64,000 nucleotides of DNA from Leucothrix pacifica (GTDB lineage: Bacteria; Pseudomonadota; Gammaproteobacteria; Thiotrichales; Thiotrichaceae), in NCBI RefSeq assembly GCF_003172875.1, contig NZ_QGKM01000037.1, positions 17,867 to 81,866 of the forward strand, given 5' to 3'. This document shows, piece by piece, positions 59,111 through 64,000 of the stretch. Position 1 is the first letter of the stretch, and the number at the start of each line of letters is the position of its first letter. The notes below the pieces were generated by a model that saw nothing but the letters and a program-made list of their open reading frames with translations, searched no databases and was not told the DNA's origin. The translations under genes were made by a program, and so were the position numbers.

Positions 59111-60181
59111 ATGACTGACTCATTAAAAACACCTTCTGCCAAACTGGGCTTGCCGCCTGGTTCACTCATTCATGTGGGTGATGTACTGGAGACAGAGACC
59201 CGAATGTCTGTCATTGATTACAGTTCTGGTCATCTGGAAAAAACAAACATCAGCAATATCGATGACATCCTGAAATACAGAGACAGCGATAGCGTCACGT
59301 GGTTAACCATTGAAGGGCTGGCCAATGTTGAGATCGTCCAGCGCATCGGCGAGATAATGGATATTCATCATCTGGTGTTGGAAGATATTCTAAATACCAA
59401 TCAGCGGCCGAAATTTGAAGAATATGACGACCACCTCTTTATCGTACTGAAATGCTTGCTAGTTGATGAAGACGAAGATTTTGACGTGAGTTATGAACAG
59501 ATCAGTCTGTTAGTCCTCAAGAACTTCGTCATCATGTTTAAAGAAAAGCAGGATGACATATTCCAGCCTTTGCAAAAACGCATCAAAGCCAGTAAAAGCA
59601 AACTAAGAACGCTCGGTACTGACTACCTGACTTACGCCATTCTGGACTCGATTGTGGATCAGAACTTTGTGCTATTGGATTCATTAGATGAAACCGTCAC
59701 CATTCTTGAAGATCGACTGCTCGATTCCGAACCCACTAAAGAATTGCTGCACACCATTCAAAAGCTAAAAAGAGAAATTGTTGCTATCAGGCGCTATATC
59801 TCACCGGCCAGAGAACTATTGTCTGCCATGCTACGCAGTGACTCAGCGTTAATCGGAGATAGCACGCACCTCTATTTTCGCGACGTACTGGATCACACAT
59901 TGCGGGTGATTGAGTCTATTGAGTCATACCGGGATATTTTGACCGGCTTACTGGAAATCTATACATCCAGTGTCAGTAACAAGATGAATGAAGTGATGAA
60001 AGTACTCACCATATTCACCTCTATTTTCACGCCGCTAACGTTTATTGTTGGGATTTATGGGATGAATTTCGTGAATATGCCGGAGCTGAAATGGTCGTGG
60101 GCGTACCCTGTACTATGGGGTGTGTTTATTATCATCCCGCTTGGATTGTTTGTGTACTTTAAGAAAAAGAAGTGGGTTTAG
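59111..60181 (+). CDS. corA: CorA-family magnesium/cobalt transporter
   Basis: A 356-residue CorA. I favour ATG 59111, with CGGGA before it; ATG 59084 would lie inside the terminator T-run. A cytoplasmic domain (TWLTIEGLANVEIVQRIGEIMDIHHLVLEDILNTNQRPKFEEYDD in pieces VLEDILNTNQRPKFEEY) and long helix precede two C-terminal membrane helices with the selectivity motif YGMNF (about residue 315). Pentamers conduct Mg2+. No operon partner. Confidence 0.93.
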   Translation: MTDSLKTPSAKLGLPPGSLIHVGDVLETETRMSVIDYSSGHLEKTNISNIDDILKYRDSDSVTWLTIEGLANVEIVQRIGEIMDIHHLVLEDILNTNQRPKFEEYDDHLFIVLKCLLVDEDEDFDVSYEQISLLVLKNFVIMFKEKQDDIFQPLQKRIKASKSKLRTLGTDYLTYAILDSIVDQNFVLLDSLDETVTILEDRLLDSEPTKELLHTIQKLKREIVAIRRYISPARELLSAMLRSDSALIGDSTHLYFRDVLDHTLRVIESIESYRDILTGLLEIYTSSVSNKMNEVMKVLTIFTSIFTPLTFIVGIYGMNFVNMPELKWSWAYPVLWGVFIIIPLGLFVYFKKKKWV

Positions 60182-60201
60182 GGGGTTAAGGTAGCAGATG
60201 T

Positions 60202-60855
60202 TTATACCGCAACTGAGCTAATAGGAACGACCTGGCTCTCAGAGGTACTTTGATTCATTGGCAGTGTAATACCACAAAATGCTGAGGCCGTTACCTGCTG
60301 AAATAGGCGCTCATCTAATGGTGTAGCAACCATGCCATCCAACCTAAGCTGCATTAAACGAATAGGCCCACCAAAAATACAAGAGGCCGCCACAACAGGC
60401 TCCATCGCAACAAATTCACCCTGCTCGATACCTTGTTGCACAACCCCGCGAATTTTCTCAAAGCCAGCACTTTCGCATAATAACGGCTGGTCAGACAAAA
60501 ACTCCGCATGCCTGATATTAAAGATATACGCCATGATGTCAGAGTGTGTTTCGGTATAGCCAAACATCAAACGAATGATTTCAGTGCACTGCTCGGTCGC
60601 TGTATTTCCGGCACTAATGCCATCATCAACTAACTCTTCAAACTCTCTGGAGATATGCATATAAAGCTGTTTGGCAATACCCTCTTTGCCCCCGAAGTGA
60701 TTGTAAATAGAGCCAATACTCACATCAGCATGTTTTTGAATTTGATGAATCGACACGCTGTGAAAGCCATTTTTAATAAATAGCTCAAGCGCTGAAGTGA
60801 GTATTTTACAATCAATCGGTTCCGGGTCTGGAACCTGTCGTTTTAAGTAAGGCAT
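60202..60855 (-). CDS. TetR/AcrR-family regulator, probable regulator of mtoX
   Basis: A 217-residue regulator starting MPYLKRQVPDPEPIDCKIL at 60855 (a longer frame to 60897 has no support). The helix-turn-helix is VSIHQIQKHADVSIGSIYNHFGGKEGIAKQLY. The C-terminal domain is helical and ends in an unstructured tail. It is divergent from mtoX, with a near-perfect 18-bp inverted repeat over the mtoX promoter in between. It most probably represses mtoX and itself; methanethiol or a related compound may be the signal. Confidence 0.88.
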   Translation of the reverse strand: MPYLKRQVPDPEPIDCKILTSALELFIKNGFHSVSIHQIQKHADVSIGSIYNHFGGKEGIAKQLYMHISREFEELVDDGISAGNTATEQCTEIIRLMFGYTETHSDIMAYIFNIRHAEFLSDQPLLCESAGFEKIRGVVQQGIEQGEFVAMEPVVAASCIFGGPIRLMQLRLDGMVATPLDERLFQQVTASAFCGITLPMNQSTSESQVVPISSVAV

Positions 60856-60890
60856 TCCATAATAGTACCCTGTGCAAGAATAACTCGCAA

Positions 60891-60919
60891 TTGACAAAAG
60901 TGAAGCTTCATTCTATTTT
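60891..60919 (+). promoter_or_regulatory. Sigma-70 promoter of mtoX
   Basis: A consensus -35 TTGACA (60891-60896) and a -10 TATTTT (60914-60919) with the ideal 17-base gap. The start codon of mtoX is about 60 bases downstream. The -10 lies within the left arm of the inverted repeat. Confidence 0.75.
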
Positions 60920-60947
60920 AATAAACAGCAATAGAATGAACCTTCAC
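60900..60947. promoter_or_regulatory. Inverted repeat overlapping the mtoX promoter, probable TetR operator
   Basis: GTGAAGCTTCATTCTATT (60900-60917) and AATAGAATGAACCTTCAC (60930-60947) match as inverted repeats at 17 of 18 positions with a 12-base centre. A bound dimer or dimer pair would block the -10 element. Confidence 0.8.
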
Positions 60948-60978
60948 TACGTTCAATTGTTCTTACAAGGAGAAAATC

Positions 60979-62361
60979 ATGTCTTACCGCAAGTCTTCAC
61001 GTCTTCGCCGTACCAGCACACTGGCACTCGCCGTTTCTGCACTACTCGCATTTCCTACACTTCCATTACAAGCCGATGAAACCTGTATGTCGCCTTATAT
61101 GGCTAAAATCACCGGACAGGAAGATTTCGTCTACATTTGGACTTTAGGTGTTGAGGGCTTGGGTGACGGACAAGACAAACTCGTCACCGTGGATGTCAAT
61201 CCAAAATCTGACAACTATGGAAAAATCATCAACTCACTGTCCGTCGGTGGCCGCAATGAAGCCCATCACTCCGGACTAACCGATGACCGTAAATACCTAT
61301 GGGCAGGTGGCTTAGACACCAATAAAATTTTTATCTTTGATGTTCACACTGACCCTGCCAAACCGACTTTAAAAAACACCATTGAGGACTTCACCTCAGC
61401 TACGGGTGGACTGGTTGGCCCACATACAACTTACGCATTACCAGGCCGCATGATGGTTACTGCCTTATCAAACAACAAAGATAATGGTGGTCGCACTGGT
61501 ATGGCGGAATACACCAATGATGGTAAATATCTGGCAACTCACTGGAATCCACGCGAAGGTAGTCTGGGTAGCGCTGTCAAAACCGGTGAGCATGCCGACG
61601 GTTATGGTTATGACCTACGCGCCCTGCCTCGCCGCAATGTGATGTTTACTTCCTCCTTCACCGGCTGGTCTAACTACATGATGGACTTCGGCAAAATGCT
61701 CGGTGACGGAGAAGCTATGAAGCGCTTCGGCAATACTATGGTACGTTGGGATCTGCACTCAAGAAAGCCCCGTGAAATCATGGACGTGCCGGGAGCACCA
61801 CTGGAAATTCGCTGCGCATGGCAGCCTCGTAATAACTGGTGCGTTACCACCACCGCATTGACCTCAAAAATCTGGTTGGTGCATGAAAACACTGAAGGTA
61901 AATGGAAAGCAGAGCCTGTAGCCGATGTCGGCGACCCTTCAAAAATCCCGCTACCGGTAGATATTTCCCTGAGCGCTGATGATCAGGGACTGTGGGTGAA
62001 TACCTTCATGGACGGCAAGACCCGTTACTTTGATATGAGTGATCCGTTTAATCCGAAGCAAACCTATGAGAAGAAAATTGGTGCTCAGGTGAATATGGCT
62101 TCATCCAGTTGGGACGGAAAGCGCGTCTACTACACCTCATCCCTACTCGCCAACTGGGATAAAAAAGGCGACGACAATGAGCAATATTTCAAAGCGTATA
62201 ACTGGGATGGTAAGGAGTTAGTGGAGCAATTTAGCATCGACTTTACGGCTGAGAAGCTGGGACGTGCCCACCAAATGCGTTTTGGTGCTTACTCACTGTA
62301 TGCAAATGCCAGCCCGGTGAAGAAGCCAGCGACTCAATTGACTCAGTTATTAAAGAAATAA
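60979..62361 (+). CDS. mtoX: Methanethiol oxidase (SBP56 family), periplasmic
   Basis: A 460-residue selenium-binding-protein-56 family enzyme. A signal peptide (SSRLRRTSTLALAVSALLAFPTLPLQA) precedes DETCMSPYMAKITGQEDFVYIW. Conserved motifs are RNEAHHSGLTDDRKYLWAGGLDTNKIFIFD, VGPHTTYALPGRMMV, FTSSFTGWSNY and RAHQMRFG. Several His could be the copper ligands. Characterised MtoX converts methanethiol, O2 and water to formaldehyde, sulfide and H2O2 in the periplasm. AAGGAG lies just before the ATG. The next gene, only six bases away, is a SCO1-MauG fusion, matching the accessory genes known beside mtoX. Confidence 0.92.
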   Translation: MSYRKSSRLRRTSTLALAVSALLAFPTLPLQADETCMSPYMAKITGQEDFVYIWTLGVEGLGDGQDKLVTVDVNPKSDNYGKIINSLSVGGRNEAHHSGLTDDRKYLWAGGLDTNKIFIFDVHTDPAKPTLKNTIEDFTSATGGLVGPHTTYALPGRMMVTALSNNKDNGGRTGMAEYTNDGKYLATHWNPREGSLGSAVKTGEHADGYGYDLRALPRRNVMFTSSFTGWSNYMMDFGKMLGDGEAMKRFGNTMVRWDLHSRKPREIMDVPGAPLEIRCAWQPRNNWCVTTTALTSKIWLVHENTEGKWKAEPVADVGDPSKIPLPVDISLSADDQGLWVNTFMDGKTRYFDMSDPFNPKQTYEKKIGAQVNMASSSWDGKRVYYTSSLLANWDKKGDDNEQYFKAYNWDGKELVEQFSIDFTAEKLGRAHQMRFGAYSLYANASPVKKPATQLTQLLKK

Positions 62362-62367
62362 TCGGGT

Positions 62368-64000
62368 ATGTTAAAACGACTCGCACTACTTAGTGTCATC
62401 GGCTATTTAACGTTGGGAGTTGTTTGCTTAGGCGCAACTCCCGTTACCCCTGCGGTTGGCTACAACACGTTACCGTACGACTTACCGGCTGTGGGTAGTT
62501 ACACATTACCCAGCATACAGGCAGCTGCAGATGGTGATGTGATCGACCGTAAGGCGCAGCCTCTTAAGCTGCATCAGATTTATGATGCAGCTGACAAGTA
62601 CACGCTTCTGGGGTTTATTTACAGTAACTGCGGTGATGTGAATGGCTGCCCGCTGTCATCTTATGTGTTTTACAAAATCAAATCAGAAATGCAACGAGAT
62701 CCGGTTCTGGCATCTCGTTTGCGTTTATTGAGTCTCAGTTTTGATCCGGAGCGCGATACCCCTGAAGTCATGGATCTTTATGGCAAGAACTTTGACTATG
62801 CCGGCCCAAAAGGCGAATGGCGTTTTCTGACAACAGATTCTGAAGAAACGCTCATCCCCATGCTGACGGATTATAAGCAAGACCTACAGCGTGAAATGAC
62901 GGTAAATGGTGAGCCGGGAACGCAGATTTCACATGTGTTACGGGTATACCTGATTGATCCACAGCGCAATATTCGCAATATCTACAGCGTCGAGTTTCTG
63001 CACCCGGATATTATTATCAATGACCTCAAAACGTTGATTCAGCAGGAAGAATCCTCTCAACAGCCCACAGCAAAACTAACTTATGCAAATAACAAATACG
63101 AAGCGCTACAGCAACAAGCAATCCAACTTCGTAAAGGCAAACAAACCGATTTACACGCACTTGCGAACAATCCACCGTTAGGTTTGCCAGACTTATCAAA
63201 AGAAATAGTTAATGGCCTGACTCCTGAAAAAATAGCCCTTGGTAAAAAACTGTTCTTTGACCGCCGTTTATCCCTCAACAGCACGATGTCCTGTGCTATG
63301 TGCCACGTCCCCGAGCAAGGTTTTACCAGTAATGAAATTGCCACTGCAGTTGGTTTGGAAGGTCGTAGTGTCCGCCGCAATACCCCATCGCTGTACAATG
63401 TCGCTTACGCTGAAACACTCTTTCACGACGCACGTGAAGACTCATTAGTCCAGCAAGTCTGGGCACCCTTTTTAGCCAGAAACGAAATGGCCAATCCATC
63501 GGTTGCCGCCGTAGTTAATAAAATCAAAGGATTGAAGGATTACCAAAACAGATTCGAATCAGTTTTTAACAAGCCAGCAGGTATGGAAAATATTGGTGAC
63601 GCCCTGGCAGCCTACCAGCAGACACTCCTGTCCGCTGACTCGCCCTTTGATCGTTGGCACTTTGCTAAACAATCAGCAGAGCAAGCTGGCATGAGCAAAG
63701 ATGCGCAAGCGGGTTTTAAACTATTTACCGGAAAGGCCCGCTGTGCAAGTTGTCATCTCATTAAGGAAGACAGCGCGTTATTTACCAATCAGAGCATTCA
63801 TAATACCGGTTTAGGCTATCAACGCTCCATGGGCATCAAACCAGCTAAAAAGAAAGTCGAGCTTGCTCCCGGTGTGTTTGTTGAGGTTGATCAATCGATT
63901 ATTGATAGTGTGAGTGAAAAGCCGGCTGCTGATGTGGGTCATTATGAAATCACCCAAGATCCTGCAGATCGCTGGAAATCTCAACAACCACCAGCTAAAG
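62368..64000 (+). CDS. SCO1/SenC-MauG fusion protein (3' end outside window)
   Basis: The frame is open from ATG 62368 to the window end (544 codons). Residues 1-20 are a signal or anchor. About 45-220 is a SCO1/SenC domain (KYTLLGFIYSNCGDVNGCPLSS; SLSFDPERDTPEVMDLYG; the His of ISHVLRVYLID). Its Cys pair is CX5C, not the usual CX3C. From about 270 a di-haem MauG/cytochrome c peroxidase domain follows: LGKKLFFDRRLS, CAMCH (haem 1, about 309), RRNTPSLYNVAYAETLFHDAREDSL and CASCH (haem 2, about 461). In Hyphomicrobium mtoX operons SCO1 and MauG are separate genes. Likely role: copper delivery and oxidative cofactor maturation of MtoX. Confidence 0.88.
   Translation, partial: MLKRLALLSVIGYLTLGVVCLGATPVTPAVGYNTLPYDLPAVGSYTLPSIQAAADGDVIDRKAQPLKLHQIYDAADKYTLLGFIYSNCGDVNGCPLSSYVFYKIKSEMQRDPVLASRLRLLSLSFDPERDTPEVMDLYGKNFDYAGPKGEWRFLTTDSEETLIPMLTDYKQDLQREMTVNGEPGTQISHVLRVYLIDPQRNIRNIYSVEFLHPDIIINDLKTLIQQEESSQQPTAKLTYANNKYEALQQQAIQLRKGKQTDLHALANNPPLGLPDLSKEIVNGLTPEKIALGKKLFFDRRLSLNSTMSCAMCHVPEQGFTSNEIATAVGLEGRSVRRNTPSLYNVAYAETLFHDAREDSLVQQVWAPFLARNEMANPSVAAVVNKIKGLKDYQNRFESVFNKPAGMENIGDALAAYQQTLLSADSPFDRWHFAKQSAEQAGMSKDAQAGFKLFTGKARCASCHLIKEDSALFTNQSIHNTGLGYQRSMGIKPAKKKVELAPGVFVEVDQSIIDSVSEKPAADVGHYEITQDPADRWKSQQPPAK

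Overview
The window looks like a chromosome segment of a marine-type gammaproteobacterium. ParE, DarP (YjgA), OadGAB, a type I-F CRISPR-Cas system and a methanethiol oxidase module all fit that class. A member of the Thiotrichales such as Leucothrix is plausible, but that is inference from gene content only. There are no rRNA or tRNA genes that I can see.

Layout. (1) 1-6.6 kb: the 3' end of a long tandem-repeat surface protein, parE, and a secreted glycosidase-like protein. (2) 6.6-10 kb: darP, then a minus-strand cluster of stomatin/QmcA, NfeD, a 62-residue protein and a 431-residue protein whose N-terminus has the Thr1/Asp17/Lys33 signature of proteasome-type hydrolases. (3) 10.3-15.7 kb: an ECF sigma gene broken by one extra base, its ChrR-like partner, a lipoprotein and a DUF4331 protein, a membrane-anchored TIR protein, a DUF3127 protein with an SSB-like tail, and a DUF3429 protein. 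(4) 15.7-19.2 kb: a tract of shortened genes (mannonate dehydratase-like, MFS, fasciclin) around a second sigma/anti-sigma pair. (5) 19.26-28.07 kb: a very large I-F CRISPR array of 126 full repeats plus one cut repeat, interrupted by an IS3-family element. (6) 28.07-36.86 kb: leader and a complete I-F cas operon (cas1, cas2-3, csy1, csy2, csy3, cas6f), all on the minus strand and reading towards the array. (7) 37-39.4 kb: an orphan AAA ATPase, a VapBC pair with a perfect palindrome at its promoter, and a VOC protein. (8) 39.8-47.8 kb: a TriABC-like RND efflux operon with two membrane fusion proteins, one carrying a LysM domain, and a divergent TetR. (9) 48.0-49.1 kb: an intact IS630-family element. 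(10) 49.1-60.2 kb: MalY-type C-S lyase, an internally deleted DUF1223 protein, an NAD-dependent formate dehydrogenase with a NuoE-NuoF fusion, the oxaloacetate decarboxylase Na+ pump (oadGAB) and CorA. (11) 60.2-64 kb: a TetR gene, a strong promoter overlapped by an 18-bp inverted repeat, a periplasmic methanethiol oxidase (mtoX), and a SCO1-MauG fusion that runs off the window.

How the parts fit. MtoX turns methanethiol into formaldehyde, sulfide and peroxide. The SCO1-MauG fusion probably supplies copper and cofactor maturation, and the formate dehydrogenase could finish the C1 oxidation. The CRISPR locus appears complete for both adaptation and interference. The most unusual candidate is the proteasome-like hydrolase embedded in a stomatin/NfeD operon.
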